From positions 2,604,001 to 2,668,000 of the forward strand of contig NZ_CP063400.1 in NCBI RefSeq assembly GCF_021729865.1: a stretch of DNA of 64,000 bases. The letters are read 5' to 3'. Positions within the stretch are counted from its first letter, which is position 1. Each line of letters opens with the position of its first letter. This document shows positions 1-8,379 of this stretch, piece by piece. Made by a program: the position numbers and the translations under genes. Source of the stretch: Hydrogenophaga sp. SL48. Lineage in GTDB: Bacteria; Pseudomonadota; Gammaproteobacteria; Burkholderiales; Burkholderiaceae_C. Below the pieces are notes generated by a model. It did not search any database. It saw only the letters and a program-made list of their open reading frames with translations, and had not been told where the DNA came from.

Positions 1-724
1 GGCCGATGGCTTCCAGCAGCTCGTCCTCGGGCGCCTGGGCGTAGGCCTCGGGCGTGCGGCCGAGTTTGTAGCGGGCTTCGAGCAGCGCGGGGTAGTCGGT
101 CTTCAGCAAGGCCAGCAGCTCGTAGGCCACTTCCTGTTCGTCGTAGGCGTTCTTGCCCACCGCGCCGCTGGCTGCCAGGTTGAAGCCGCTCTCGGGCACC
201 ACGATGCGCGGCCAGAGCATGCCGGGGGTGTCGTAGAGGTAGAAGTCGTCTGCGAGGGCGATACGCGACTCGGTGCGCGTCACGCCGGCCTCGTCCCCGG
301 TCTTGGCCGCGCGTTTGCCCTTGAGGGTGTTGATCAGCGTGGACTTGCCCACGTTGGGAATGCCGCAGATCAGCACGCGCATGGGCTTGACCATGCCGCC
401 ACGCCGGGGCGCGAGCGCGAAGCAGGCCTCGATCAGCGCGCGGGCCGGCGCGGTGTCGCTCGCGTCGAGCGCGATGGCGCGGGTGTTCGGCTGGGCGTTG
501 TAATGATCCAGCCAGAGCGCGGTGCGCGCGGGGTCGGCCATGTCCTGCTTGTTCAGCACCTTGAGCGTGGGCCGCCCGCTGGTGAGCTCGGCCATGAGCG
601 GGTTGGCGCTGCTGCCGGGCAGGCGCGCGTCGAGCATCTCGATCACGACGTCGATCTCTTTCACGCGCTCGCCGATGGCCTTGCGCGTGAGGTGCATGTG
701 CCCGGGAAACCACTGGATGCTCAT
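1..724 (-). CDS. ylqF: Ribosome biogenesis GTPase YlqF/RbgA (3' end cut by window edge)
   Basis: A circularly permuted GTPase that acts in late assembly of the 50S ribosomal subunit. The permuted motif order is visible: the G4 motif NKQD is near residue 58, ahead of the P-loop GIPNVGKS near residues 121-128, followed by DTPG near residue 170. The protein begins MSIQWFPGHM, the usual family start, and about 241 codons are present before the left edge, so the C-terminal domain is missing. It is divergent from the SRPBCC gene, with about 115 bases between them. Family assignment is firm; the ribosomal role is taken from the Bacillus RbgA family. Confidence 0.95.
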   Translation of the reverse strand, partial: MSIQWFPGHMHLTRKAIGERVKEIDVVIEMLDARLPGSSANPLMAELTSGRPTLKVLNKQDMADPARTALWLDHYNAQPNTRAIALDASDTAPARALIEACFALAPRRGGMVKPMRVLICGIPNVGKSTLINTLKGKRAAKTGDEAGVTRTESRIALADDFYLYDTPGMLWPRIVVPESGFNLAASGAVGKNAYDEQEVAYELLALLKTDYPALLEARYKLGRTPEAYAQAPEDELLEAIG

Positions 725-839
725 TGTGTGTTCTTTCGGTCGGAGCGGGGATTGTGCGCTGGGGGAAAGCCTCTATCGACGGGGCGGAACCGCGTGCCAG
801 AATGGCCCGATCTTTCCACAACGCCCCCAAAGGAGACCC

Positions 840-1310
840 ATGAGCATCACCGTCAAGATCGATCTGGGCTACGAGTTCACCGTCAAGGCCAAGGCCGCCG
901 AGGTGTTCGACCTGCTGTCCGATGTGCCGGCTTCGGTCGCCCATTTTCCCAAAGTCGAGAAGCTCACCGACATGGGTGGTGGTGTCTACCAGTGGGAAAT
1001 GGAGAAAGTCGGCACGGCGCAGGTCAACATCCAGACCATCTACGCCAGCAAATACGTGAGCGACAAGGCCAAGGGCACGGTGAAGTGGACACCGGTCAAG
1101 GGCGTGGGCAACTCGCTGGTGGGTGGCAGCTGGGTCATCGTGGACAACAAGAAGTCCACCAGCATCGCGCTGGCGATCCAGGGCGAGGTGGAGGTGCCCC
1201 TGCCCGGCCTGATGAAGATGGTGGTCGCCCCGATCGTCGAGGGCGAGTTTGAAAAGCTGGTCGAAAAGTACATCGACAACCTGATCAAGCGCTTCGGCGG
1301 CGAGGTCTGA
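840..1310 (+). CDS. SRPBCC-family (START-like) protein
   Basis: A 156-residue protein of the SRPBCC/polyketide-cyclase fold, a helix-grip fold that usually binds a hydrophobic ligand. The visible family pattern is an early motif EVFDLLSDV (the domain's first helix), alternating beta strands in the middle, and a long C-terminal amphipathic helix from about residue 130. The start at 840 is preceded by AAAGGAGACCC, a strong ribosome binding site; the frame is open further upstream, but that part has no such site. There is no signal peptide, so it should be cytoplasmic. Ligand and role cannot be told from sequence. Confidence 0.85.
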   Translation: MSITVKIDLGYEFTVKAKAAEVFDLLSDVPASVAHFPKVEKLTDMGGGVYQWEMEKVGTAQVNIQTIYASKYVSDKAKGTVKWTPVKGVGNSLVGGSWVIVDNKKSTSIALAIQGEVEVPLPGLMKMVVAPIVEGEFEKLVEKYIDNLIKRFGGEV

Positions 1311-1328
1311 GCCGCCGCCCGCAGGGGA

Positions 1329-2219
1329 TCAGCCCCGCTGCAGGTACACCTTCACGAAACTGGTCTTGAGCTGGTCGGCGCGCTGTGGCAGCGCATCGGT
1401 CTGGGCGTCCTGCGCGGCCTTGAGCAGCGCATCCAGGTTCTGGCGGATGGTCTGGATGTCGGCGTCGCTGGCCTCGGCCTCCACCGCTTTCATCTTGTCG
1501 TTCACCTGCGGGTAGAGCGCCTGCAGCTTGGCCGCATCTTTGGCGGTGCCCGCCTCCAGCATCAGCTCCATCGCGTCGTGGAAGTCCACCAGCGTGACCG
1601 AGAGCATGGAGAAGCCGTTGCGCTTGAACACCTCCTGAAACACCGGGCGCACGCCCTCCAGCGCGAGGTGCGCCTGCTGCAGGTCGCCGGTGCGCACCAG
1701 GTCGTTCACCCCCTGAAAAATCCCCGACACCCTGGCCAGGTCCCCAGGGAACTGTGGGTCGCCGCGCAGGGCCAGCGGCTGCCAGGCGGTGTATTTTTTC
1801 TGGAAAGCGGCGTAAGCCGGGAGCAACCGCTCGTATTGGTCGACGGCTTTCTCGCGTTCGGCCTTGCCGGTGAGAAACAGGGTCTGTTTGTAGAAGCCGT
1901 TCATGGCATTGAAGTCTTCGAGGAAGAACTTGCGGCTGAACATCTGGCTCGCCCAGGCCCCCCCCACGGCCACCGCCACCAGCACCGCGCCCGCCAGCAG
2001 CGGCATCACACCGCTGCCCCGGGCCGGGGTGGCCGCCTTGCGCCAACCCAACACGGCGTAAAGCGGGCAAAAGCGGAACGCCGCCGTGGCAAGCGCCACC
2101 GCGCCCACGCCCAGGGCCACCCATTGCCACACGCCCCCGAGCCAGAAATAGGCCAGCAGCAGCGCGAGCACGCCCACCAGCGCGCGGATGAATCGGTCGA
2201 GTCCTTGCACGTTGTTCAT
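1329..2219 (-). CDS. DUF2892 membrane protein with a helical C-terminal domain
   Basis: A 296-residue protein. Residues about 1-65 form a DUF2892 domain (two membrane helices with the conserved FCPLYAVLGW motif), as in the YgaP membrane part. A third hydrophobic segment lies near residues 73-90 (LLAGAVLVAVAVGGAW), and the remaining 200 residues are a predicted all-alpha region rich in Lys, Gln and Glu, probably periplasmic. Most DUF2892 proteins end after the first domain, so the helical tail is an addition. It has no CxxCH motif and so is not a c-type cytochrome. It converges with the SRPBCC gene and is divergent from the ferredoxin across the 380-base gap. Confidence 0.8.
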   Translation of the reverse strand: MNNVQGLDRFIRALVGVLALLLAYFWLGGVWQWVALGVGAVALATAAFRFCPLYAVLGWRKAATPARGSGVMPLLAGAVLVAVAVGGAWASQMFSRKFFLEDFNAMNGFYKQTLFLTGKAEREKAVDQYERLLPAYAAFQKKYTAWQPLALRGDPQFPGDLARVSGIFQGVNDLVRTGDLQQAHLALEGVRPVFQEVFKRNGFSMLSVTLVDFHDAMELMLEAGTAKDAAKLQALYPQVNDKMKAVEAEASDADIQTIRQNLDALLKAAQDAQTDALPQRADQLKTSFVKVYLQRG

Positions 2220-2294
2220 GGGATGGCTTCTTTCTTCGATAAGGCAAAAATACCCCCACCACTATAAGCGCAACCCTGCGACAAAGGGTGATGA

Positions 2295-2413
2295 GTTGTC
2301 CCCGCGTTCACTGGACAACCCTGTGAATAACCTCCCGCAAGCGATGTACGGCGCTCGCAAGTGCTTGTGGCCCTAAGGAGTTCTTCAATCTGCCTGCGAA
2401 ACAGGCAGTGGCA
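2295..2413 (+). repeat. DnaA-box module, copy 1
   Basis: First of two tandem diverged modules. It holds GTTGTCC at its start, TGTGAATAA at 2322-2330 (matches the TTATNCACA consensus on the minus strand), the block GGCGCTCGCAAGTGCTTGT, and a seven-base-pair hairpin CTGCCTG/CAGGCAG at its end. It aligns along its length with 2422-2550. Confidence 0.65.
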
Positions 2414-2421
2414 CCCCAGTG

Positions 2422-2550
2422 GTTATCCACTTTTCCCGTGAAACCTTGGACAAGCTTGTGCATAAGTGTGGGCAAGCCTTGTAAAAAGGCGCCAAGTCCT
2501 TGTCACGCATGGACATTCTTTAAATCGCCTGTTCAACAGGCAGTGCGCAC
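2422..2550 (+). repeat. DnaA-box module, copy 2
   Basis: Second module. It holds GTTATCCACT at its start (one mismatch from a DnaA box), TGTGCATAA at 2457-2465 (perfect TGTGNATAA), the block GGCGCCAAGTCCTTGT, and the palindrome GCCTGTT-C-AACAGGC at 2527-2541 followed by AGTG, as in copy 1. The hairpin stems of the two copies differ in sequence but stay paired. Confidence 0.65.
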
Positions 2551-2599
2551 ATGGCCCGGTACTGCGCATGACCAGGCCAGCTCGGTTAGATTTGTGCAC

Positions 2600-2896
2600 A
2601 TGTCCACCCCGACCGCGACCACCACTGTTCAACTGCGCCTGCCCGACACGGGTGACACGTTGGTGGTGCCGGCCGGCGCCACGCTGCTGCAGGCGCTGCT
2701 CGGTGCGGGGGTGGCGTGGCCGGCGTCGTGCCGCAACGGCACCTGCCGCGCGTGCATCGGCCAGCTGGTGAGCGGCACAGTGCGCTACACGGTGGAATGG
2801 CCGGGGCTGCTGCCCGAAGAAAAGGCGCAGGGCGTTGTGCTGCCCTGCGTGGCGTGCCCGACCAGCGACGTGGTGCTTGCGCCGCCGGTCGATTGA
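2600..2896 (+). CDS. Small plant-type [2Fe-2S] ferredoxin
   Basis: A 98-residue beta-grasp ferredoxin that should carry electrons through one [2Fe-2S] cluster. The four cluster cysteines are visible: C-x4-C-x2-C in SCRNGTCRAC (near residues 46-54) and a fourth Cys in VVLPCVACP near residue 84. The ATG at 2600 gives the usual family length; the frame is open upstream into the DnaA-box region, but nothing there looks like ferredoxin. No reductase or oxygenase component is encoded next to it, so its partner is unknown. It converges with the dienelactone hydrolase gene, seven bases apart. Confidence 0.9.
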   Translation: MSTPTATTTVQLRLPDTGDTLVVPAGATLLQALLGAGVAWPASCRNGTCRACIGQLVSGTVRYTVEWPGLLPEEKAQGVVLPCVACPTSDVVLAPPVD

Positions 2897-2903
2897 GGCC
2901 GCG

Positions 2904-3809
2904 TCAGCCGCGCAGGTGCTGCGCGAAGAACGCCATGGTGCGTTCCCAGGACAGCTTGGCGGCGGCCGCGTCGAAGCGCGGGGTGGTGTCGTTGTTGAAG
3001 CCGTGCTGGGTGCCCGGGTACTGGTGCGCTGTGTACTTCGCGCCGGCCGCCTTGAGCGCGGCCTCGTAGGCGGGCCAGGCGGCGTTGATGCGCTCATCGA
3101 CGGCGGCGAAGTGGATCAACAGCGGCGCCTTGACCTTGATCGCGTCCTCGACCGGCGGGTGGTTGCCGTAGTACGGCACGGCCGCGGCCAGGTCGGGCAG
3201 TTGCGTGGCCAGCATGTGCGAGATGCCGCCGCCGTAACAGAAGCCCACCACGCCCACGCGCCCGCTGCTGTCGGGCCGCGCCTTGAGCACGCCCGCCGCG
3301 GCGATGAAGTCCTGCCGCGTCTTGGCCTGATCGAGTTGCCCGAACAGGGTGCGCGCCTTGTCTTCGTCGCCTGGGTAGCCGCCCAGCGGCGTGAGGGCGT
3401 CGGGGGCAAAGGCCAGGTAACCGTCCACCGCCAGGCGCCGGGCGATGTCCTCGATGTGCGGGTTCAGGCCCCGGTTTTCGTGCACCACCAGCACGGCGGG
3501 CAGCTTGCCGCTGGCGTTGGCGTTGGCAGGTTTGGCCACGTAAGCCTTGACGGTGCCGTGCCCATTGGGCGAGGCGAAGTCCACGCGCTCGGTGCTGATG
3601 CGGGCATCGCCTTGAGGCACCACCTGGGCGATGGCGAAATCCGGGCTGAGCGACGCGAGGATACCCGCCGCCGTCAGTCCTCCCACCGCGAACCGGGCCG
3701 CCTGATCAAGGAAACCGCGGCGGTCGATGTCGCCGTGCACGTAGGCGTCAAAGAGGATCAGCAGTTCCTGATCAAAGTCCGCAGCGGTCAGTCGGGGTGT
3801 CCGGGCCAT
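2904..3809 (-). CDS. Dienelactone hydrolase family protein
   Basis: A 301-residue alpha/beta hydrolase of the dienelactone hydrolase family, which hydrolyses carboxymethylenebutenolide-like lactones or esters. The nucleophile Cys sits in GFCYGGG near residue 190, a His in PGTQHGFNND near residue 272, and the HENRG motif near residue 110 is also typical. An N-terminal extension of about 60 residues includes GGLTAAGILASL after DRRGFLDQAARF, which looks like a twin-arginine-like or hydrophobic leader seen in the YghX/exported branch. The start at 3809 is preceded by AGGAGACGCCC. The substrate cannot be inferred from context. Confidence 0.9.
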   Translation of the reverse strand: MARTPRLTAADFDQELLILFDAYVHGDIDRRGFLDQAARFAVGGLTAAGILASLSPDFAIAQVVPQGDARISTERVDFASPNGHGTVKAYVAKPANANASGKLPAVLVVHENRGLNPHIEDIARRLAVDGYLAFAPDALTPLGGYPGDEDKARTLFGQLDQAKTRQDFIAAAGVLKARPDSSGRVGVVGFCYGGGISHMLATQLPDLAAAVPYYGNHPPVEDAIKVKAPLLIHFAAVDERINAAWPAYEAALKAAGAKYTAHQYPGTQHGFNNDTTPRFDAAAAKLSWERTMAFFAQHLRG

Positions 3810-3913
3810 GGGCGTCTCCTGTGGAAAAGACAACCAGCTTATCGGTCTGCGGTGAGGTCCGCAGTACACCCACGTGCAGCGCGGGTTTCAAGGCACCGCA
3901 GGGACCCGACCGC

Positions 3914-5470
3914 TCAGGCCAGCGCGGAGCTCGGTTCCCGGGCACGCCCCAGGCGGTGTTCCGACACGTATTCCTGGCGATAGATCTCGAAGGGCATGGT
4001 GTCGGCGGCCTCGATGGCGCGCTGGTCGACGAAGGACTTGGCCGCCATGGCCTCGTAGCGGGCCTGCTGCTTCAATGACCAGGGCAGTGCCAGCAACTGG
4101 CGGTGGATCTCGCCCGACTGCTCGCGCGCAAAGGCCACGAAAGAATCACCATGGCGCTCCCGCACCGCGCGCAACACCCGCGCCGACGGCAGGGTGTCGG
4201 GCGCTTGCAGCGAGGCACGCGCCTGCGCAACGGCCTGCGCGTGTTCGTCGCCACCGTGCAGCGCATCCAGCCGCCCGGCCAGGGGCACCAGCTGATCGAT
4301 GATCTCCAGGCCCCATTGCTGCAGCGGCACGCTCTGGCCGTTGCGCTGCAGGTTCAGGCCCGGCTCGCGGCCACGGGCCGCCGTGAGGTGCTGGTTCTGC
4401 GCCAGTTCGCGAATCTCTTCCGGCGTGTCGGGCGCGCTGTCGCTCAGCAGGCAGTGCAGCAGGAACACGTCGAGGAAACGCAGCGTGGGCGCGCCGATGC
4501 CGATGGGCTCGAAGGGGTTGAGGTCCATGAGGCGGACCTCGATGTACTCCACGCCGCGCTCGCGCAACGCGTGCAGCGGGCGCTCGCCCTGGTAGATCAC
4601 ACGCTTGGGGCGGATGGTGCCGTAGAACTCGTTTTCGATCTGCAGCAGCGTGGTCGCGAGCTGGTTGTAGTCGCCACCCGGGTTGCGGATGCCCACGGTT
4701 TCGTAGGCAGGCCAGGGCCGGGTCAGCGCGTCGTGCAGCGAGGCCGCGTAACCCTCCAGCCCGTTGTAGCTCACTGCCAGCGTGGACTGCGCGTCGCTCT
4801 GATAACCCAGGCGGCCCATGCGCAACGAGGTGCCGTGGGGCATGTGCAGCGAACCGCTGGTGCCCAGCGGCTGCAGCTCGTGCTGGCGGCCTTCGACGAA
4901 GCTGGAGCACACGGCGGGCGAAGCGCCGAACAGCGTGAGCAGCAGGAACGCATGACGGCGGAAATTGCGGATCAGGGCAAAGTACCCGTCGTTGTCCACG
5001 CCGGGCAGCGACCAGTTGTAGTGGATGCCCGAGATGGTCTGCATGCGCCGGCCATAGCGGTGGCCCAGGCCCATGCGGTAGACGCTCTTGGCGCGGCCCA
5101 CGTTCGAAGAGCCGTAGCGCCCGAGCGGGATGGTCTCGTCTGTGGGCAGGCCACAGGGCATGCTCGACGCCCACATCATTTCGTCGCCCGCGGCCTTGAG
5201 GCTTCGCACCGTGAACTGGTGCACCTCGGTCAGCTCATCGAGACAGGCCTGCACACTGCCGTGCACGCCGGTGATCAGCTCCAGCTGCGATTCGGAATAG
5301 TCGGTGGTGATGTGCGGGTGGGTGAGCGCGCTGCCCAAGGCCGCCGGGTGCGGCGTCAGCGCGAGTTTGCCGTCCGGCTGTGAGCGCAGGCTTTCTTTTT
5401 CGAGGCCGCGCTTCATGCCGCGCAGGCGCTCATCACCCAGGGCGTGCAGCCGGTGTTTCAGAGAGGTCAT
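3914..5470 (-). CDS. gshA: Glutamate-cysteine ligase
   Basis: Catalyses the first step of glutathione synthesis, ATP-dependent joining of L-glutamate and L-cysteine in the cytoplasm. At 518 residues it matches the enterobacterial GshA length, and family blocks are clear: RGLEKESLR near residue 20, HPHITTDYSESQLELITG, SMPCGLP, YGSSNVGRAKSVYRMGLGHRYG and ISGIHYNWSLP. The start at 5470 gives MTSLKHRLHAL; the ribosome binding site is weak (AAAAGACCCCT). It lies 29 bases downstream of dusC on the same strand and could be co-transcribed. gshB is not in the window. Confidence 0.96.
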   Translation of the reverse strand: MTSLKHRLHALGDERLRGMKRGLEKESLRSQPDGKLALTPHPAALGSALTHPHITTDYSESQLELITGVHGSVQACLDELTEVHQFTVRSLKAAGDEMMWASSMPCGLPTDETIPLGRYGSSNVGRAKSVYRMGLGHRYGRRMQTISGIHYNWSLPGVDNDGYFALIRNFRRHAFLLLTLFGASPAVCSSFVEGRQHELQPLGTSGSLHMPHGTSLRMGRLGYQSDAQSTLAVSYNGLEGYAASLHDALTRPWPAYETVGIRNPGGDYNQLATTLLQIENEFYGTIRPKRVIYQGERPLHALRERGVEYIEVRLMDLNPFEPIGIGAPTLRFLDVFLLHCLLSDSAPDTPEEIRELAQNQHLTAARGREPGLNLQRNGQSVPLQQWGLEIIDQLVPLAGRLDALHGGDEHAQAVAQARASLQAPDTLPSARVLRAVRERHGDSFVAFAREQSGEIHRQLLALPWSLKQQARYEAMAAKSFVDQRAIEAADTMPFEIYRQEYVSEHRLGRAREPSSALA

Positions 5471-5499
5471 AGGGGTCTTTTCGGGTCCGGGGCCGGAAG

Positions 5500-6552
5500 T
5501 TAACACGGCTGTGCGATTCCTGCTGGCAGCGTGGCGTTGGCGTTTTCTGGCAGGAAACGGCGCGCCGCCGGCGCCACGGGGCGCTCCGGCGAGGCCGGCA
5601 CGGCAGCGTTGGACGCCAGCCAGGCCTCGATCTGCGGCGGCTCGGTGCAGGTGCGAAGCGCGTCAAACGCCGCCTGCGCCTCGGGGTAACGCTTGCGCAA
5701 ATAGTTGAGCCACTGCTTCAGGCGCCCGGCGCGGTGGCGCCGCTCGACCCGGCCGCTCACCTGCTGCCAGTACACCGTCAGCAAAGGCGTGATCTCGCTC
5801 CAGGGCACGCTGCCCTGCCCCTTGATCGCCAGCGCCAGACCCGGGTCGGTCACCATGCCACGGCCGATCATGAGTGCGTCGCAGCCGGTCACCTCGCGGC
5901 AGCGCTCGGCGTCGGCCACGCTCCAGATCTCGCCGTTGGCGATCACCCGCATGGGCCCCGACGGCAACGCTCCACGCACCTCGGCGATGCGGTCCCAGTA
6001 GGCCGGCGGGCGGTAACCGTGGGCCTTGGTGCGCGCGTGGATCACCAGCTCGTCGGCGCCGGCCTGGGCGATCGCCTGCGCGCAGTCTTCGGCCCGGTGG
6101 TCGTCGTTGAAACCCAGCCGCATCTTGGCCGACACCGGCACCTGGGCCGGCACAGCGCGCCGCACGGCCTCGACGATGCGGCCGATCAGCTCGGGCTCGT
6201 CCAGCAGCACCGCGCCGCCCCGGCTCTGGTTCACCGTCTTGGCCGGGCAGCCGAAGTTCAGGTCCACGCCAAACGGACTGATCGCCGCCAGGCGCTCGGC
6301 GTTGTCGGCCAGGCAGGCCGGGTCGGAGCCCAGCAGCTGGGGCCGCACCGGCACGCCGGCGCGGGTGCGCCCGCCGTTGAGCAGTTCGGGCACCACGCGG
6401 TAGAACACGCGCTCGGGCAGCACCGTGTTGGTCACGCGGATGAACTCGCTCACGCAGCGATCGATGCCGCCGGTGCGCGTGAGCACGTCGCGCAGCGTCG
6501 CGTCGAGCAGGCCTTCCATCGGCGCGAGCATGAGGTTCATGGGGGTTTGCAT
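5500..6552 (-). CDS. dusC: tRNA-dihydrouridine(16) synthase
   Basis: An FMN-dependent enzyme that reduces uridine to dihydrouridine in the tRNA D-loop. The TIM-barrel start MNLMLAPMEGLLD, the catalytic-Cys motif DLNFGCPAKTVNQSRGGA (near residue 100) and the FMN-phosphate motif GCDALMIGRGMV are all present. The LxPMEG start and NFGCPAKTVN block place it in the DusC rather than DusA/DusB branch. I use the ATG at 6552 (350 residues); the ATG twelve bases downstream (MNLML) is also possible. A low-complexity Pro/Ala tail follows the helical domain. It is divergent from the FecR gene. Confidence 0.92.
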   Translation of the reverse strand: MQTPMNLMLAPMEGLLDATLRDVLTRTGGIDRCVSEFIRVTNTVLPERVFYRVVPELLNGGRTRAGVPVRPQLLGSDPACLADNAERLAAISPFGVDLNFGCPAKTVNQSRGGAVLLDEPELIGRIVEAVRRAVPAQVPVSAKMRLGFNDDHRAEDCAQAIAQAGADELVIHARTKAHGYRPPAYWDRIAEVRGALPSGPMRVIANGEIWSVADAERCREVTGCDALMIGRGMVTDPGLALAIKGQGSVPWSEITPLLTVYWQQVSGRVERRHRAGRLKQWLNYLRKRYPEAQAAFDALRTCTEPPQIEAWLASNAAVPASPERPVAPAARRFLPENANATLPAGIAQPC

Positions 6553-6688
6553 GGGTGGCCGGCGCGGGAGCTCAGGCTCCGGCCGGGGGCTCGATTGTAG
6601 GGAGCCCGGGCGTGAACGATGCCCTTGCCCGGGACACAAGCGACCCGCTAGGATGGCATGTTGTGCCTTGTTGCCCCGGAGTTGCCCC

Positions 6689-7228
6689 ATGTTTTCACCG
6701 CCGCGGATGCGCGCCCATCGAACCCTCCTGGCCGGTCTTTTGCTGAGCGCGTCGCTGGCATCTGCCCAGACCGCGGCGCCCGCCGCCGACACGGCCCGAG
6801 CGGGCACGTTCAAACAGCTTCAGGGCGAGATTCGGCTGGGCCAGGCGCCAGGCCGCGCAGCGCCCGCGCCGGGCGACGCCCTGCGCCAGGGTGACCGGGT
6901 GCGCACAGGCCCGGCCAGTGGCGCCAGCATCGTGCTCAAGGACGGCACGGTGCTGACCATGGGGCCCAACACGACGGTGGACCTCGGCCAGTTCCAGTTT
7001 GATTCGACCACGCAGAGCGGCAACTTCGCGCTCGACCTGCTGCAGGGGTCGGTTCGGATCGTGACGGGCCTGCTGGCCAAGGCCTATCCGGAACGCTTCA
7101 AGGTGCGCACACCCACCTCGGTGGTGGGGGTGCGGGGCACCGATTTCATCGTGGAAGCGGCCCCGCCGAAACCGCTCTATCACTACCTGCGTCACCACTG
7201 GAGCGACCAGAGTAGACTGCGCCGATGA
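6689..7228 (+). CDS. Short FecR-domain exported protein
   Basis: A 179-residue protein with a signal peptide (residues 1 to about 24, ending LASAQT) and a FecR-type beta domain from about residue 50 to 155. Typical motifs are LRQGDRVRTGPASGASIVLKDGTVLTMGPNT and FKVRTPTSVVGVRGTDFIV. It lacks the N-terminal helix and membrane segment of iron-dicitrate anti-sigma FecR proteins, so it is the stand-alone periplasmic type. It stops soon after the FecR domain, and ATGA overlaps the next gene, which encodes an OmpA-like lipoprotein, suggesting co-translation. The role is unknown, possibly envelope sensing or polymer binding. Confidence 0.85.
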   Translation: MFSPPRMRAHRTLLAGLLLSASLASAQTAAPAADTARAGTFKQLQGEIRLGQAPGRAAPAPGDALRQGDRVRTGPASGASIVLKDGTVLTMGPNTTVDLGQFQFDSTTQSGNFALDLLQGSVRIVTGLLAKAYPERFKVRTPTSVVGVRGTDFIVEAAPPKPLYHYLRHHWSDQSRLRR

Positions 7229-7881
7229 TGCCTCCTGGCAACACCCGCGTGCCATCTGACACACTCCGGCCACCGGTGATTTCGATGATTCCAGCCCCCT
7301 CCCGATCGCTCCTGTCTGCCCTGGTGGCCTGCCTGTGCGCGGCCTGCGTCCCGGCCCACCGGGTGCTGCTCTTGCCCCAGGAGGGCGTGAAGAGCGCGGT
7401 GAGCGTCACCACCCCCGCCGCCAGCACCGATCTGGCCCGCCCCTACGCGGTGGCCGAGATCGGGCGCAACGGTCAGCTGGCGCAGGCGCTCTCCAGCGAA
7501 GCCGAGGTGCGCGAGCGCTACCCGATGCTGTTTGCGCTGCAGCCGCCGCCCCCGGAACGCCACGTCCTGAATTTCCAGCCCGGCACCTCGGACCTCACCC
7601 CCGAGTCGATGGTCGGGCTCGACGCGATCATGGTCGCCGCCCGATCGCGCAGCGGTGGCGAGATCGTCATCACCGGTCACACCGACCGGCAAGGTTCGGC
7701 CGAAGACAACGACGCGCTGTCGCTGCGGCGCGCACATGCCATCCGCGACCTGCTGGTGGAACGCGGCTTCAGGGCCAAACTCATTGAAGCGGTGGGCCGC
7801 GGCGAGCGCGAGCCGGTGGTGCCCACCGAGGACGACGTGCCCGAACCCCGCAACCGGCGCGCCGAACTCACCGTTCGCTGA
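7225..7881 (+). CDS. OmpA-like peptidoglycan-binding lipoprotein
   Basis: A 218-residue protein with a lipoprotein signal (LLSALVACLCAAC, lipobox Cys near residue 40 from this start) and a C-terminal OmpA-like domain that binds peptidoglycan diaminopimelate. The OmpA motif is visible as NFQPGTSDLTPES, then ITGHTDRQGS and the NRRAEL end. The ATG at 7225 overlaps the FecR stop; an ATG at 7285 would give a more normal signal peptide and is a good alternative. Together with the FecR protein it would form a small envelope module. A larger Chase2/cyclase partner, common beside such pairs, is absent. Confidence 0.85.
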   Translation: MMPPGNTRVPSDTLRPPVISMIPAPSRSLLSALVACLCAACVPAHRVLLLPQEGVKSAVSVTTPAASTDLARPYAVAEIGRNGQLAQALSSEAEVRERYPMLFALQPPPPERHVLNFQPGTSDLTPESMVGLDAIMVAARSRSGGEIVITGHTDRQGSAEDNDALSLRRAHAIRDLLVERGFRAKLIEAVGRGEREPVVPTEDDVPEPRNRRAELTVR

Positions 7882-7890
7882 CACACCAAC

Positions 7891-8379
7891 ATGGGCGAAC
7901 ACAGCCTCACCACGGCACTCAGGGCTTTGCTGCTGTCGCGCCGCACCGCAGCGCTGGGCTCCCTCGACGCATCGGGCAGCGTCTTCGTGTCGATGGTGCC
8001 GTTCGCCATCGACCCTGACGCGCATGAACTGATCCTGCATGTGAGCGCGCTGGCCGCCCACACCAGCCACATGCAACGCACACCTCGCGTGTCCATGCTG
8101 GTGTGTGCCCCGGAGACCGCGGATGAACCGGTGCACGCCCTGCCGCGCGTGACCCTGGACGCCCTCGCCCGCACGGCCGTGCCCGACACCGACGAAGCGC
8201 TGTCGGCGCGGCGGGCCTACCTGCAGCGCTTCCCCGAGGCCGAGCCGATGACGGCGCTGGGCGATTTCCGTTTCGTTCGCCTGCAGCTGCTCGGGGCGCG
8301 CCAGGTGGCCGGCTTCGGTGCCGCGCGCAGCCTGCCGGCAGACGAGGTCCGCCGAGCGCTGGCGCCAGCGACGCCGTGA
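7891..8379 (+). CDS. Pyridoxamine 5'-phosphate oxidase-like (flavin split-barrel) protein
   Basis: A 162-residue member of the PNPOx-like split-barrel fold, closest in pattern to the HugZ/heme-utilisation branch. It begins with an ALRALLLSRRTAALGSLDASGSVFVSMVPFAID strand block, and AAHTSHMQRTPRVSMLV matches the family's second conserved segment. Such proteins bind FMN, F420 or heme. There is no heme-uptake gene nearby. It starts nine bases after the lipoprotein gene and its TGA overlaps the GTG start of the pseudouridine synthase, so it sits inside a compact co-directional run. Confidence 0.82.
   Translation: MGEHSLTTALRALLLSRRTAALGSLDASGSVFVSMVPFAIDPDAHELILHVSALAAHTSHMQRTPRVSMLVCAPETADEPVHALPRVTLDALARTAVPDTDEALSARRAYLQRFPEAEPMTALGDFRFVRLQLLGARQVAGFGAARSLPADEVRRALAPATP

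Larger units (their letters stand above)
2220..2599. other. Gene-free 380 bases: two tandem diverged modules with DnaA boxes and palindromes
   Basis: This gap between divergent genes is built from two tandem, diverged copies of a module of about 120-130 bases (2295-2413 and 2422-2550). Each begins with a GTTRTCCMC sequence, continues with TGGACAA, then a perfect TGTGNATAA DnaA box (2322-2330 TGTGAATAA; 2457-2465 TGTGCATAA), then a GGCGC-CAAGT-CTTGT block and a palindromic CAGGCAGTG end. TTATCCACT at 2423-2431 is one base from a further DnaA box. Inverted repeats are GTTGTCC/GGACAAC (2295-2319), CTGCCTG/CAGGCAG (2390-2408) and GCCTGTT-C-AACAGGC (2527-2541). It could be a DnaA-titration or origin-like element; the function is inferred. 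Confidence 0.6.

Noticed and set aside
2220..2599. Calling this gap the chromosomal oriC
   Set aside because: DnaA boxes and repeats are present but dnaA, rpmH, par genes and an evident AT-rich unwinding segment are not; kept as an origin-like candidate only.
6689..7228. FecR protein as an anti-sigma factor
   Set aside because: It has a cleavable signal and no N-terminal cytoplasmic domain or membrane helix, and no sigma gene is adjacent.
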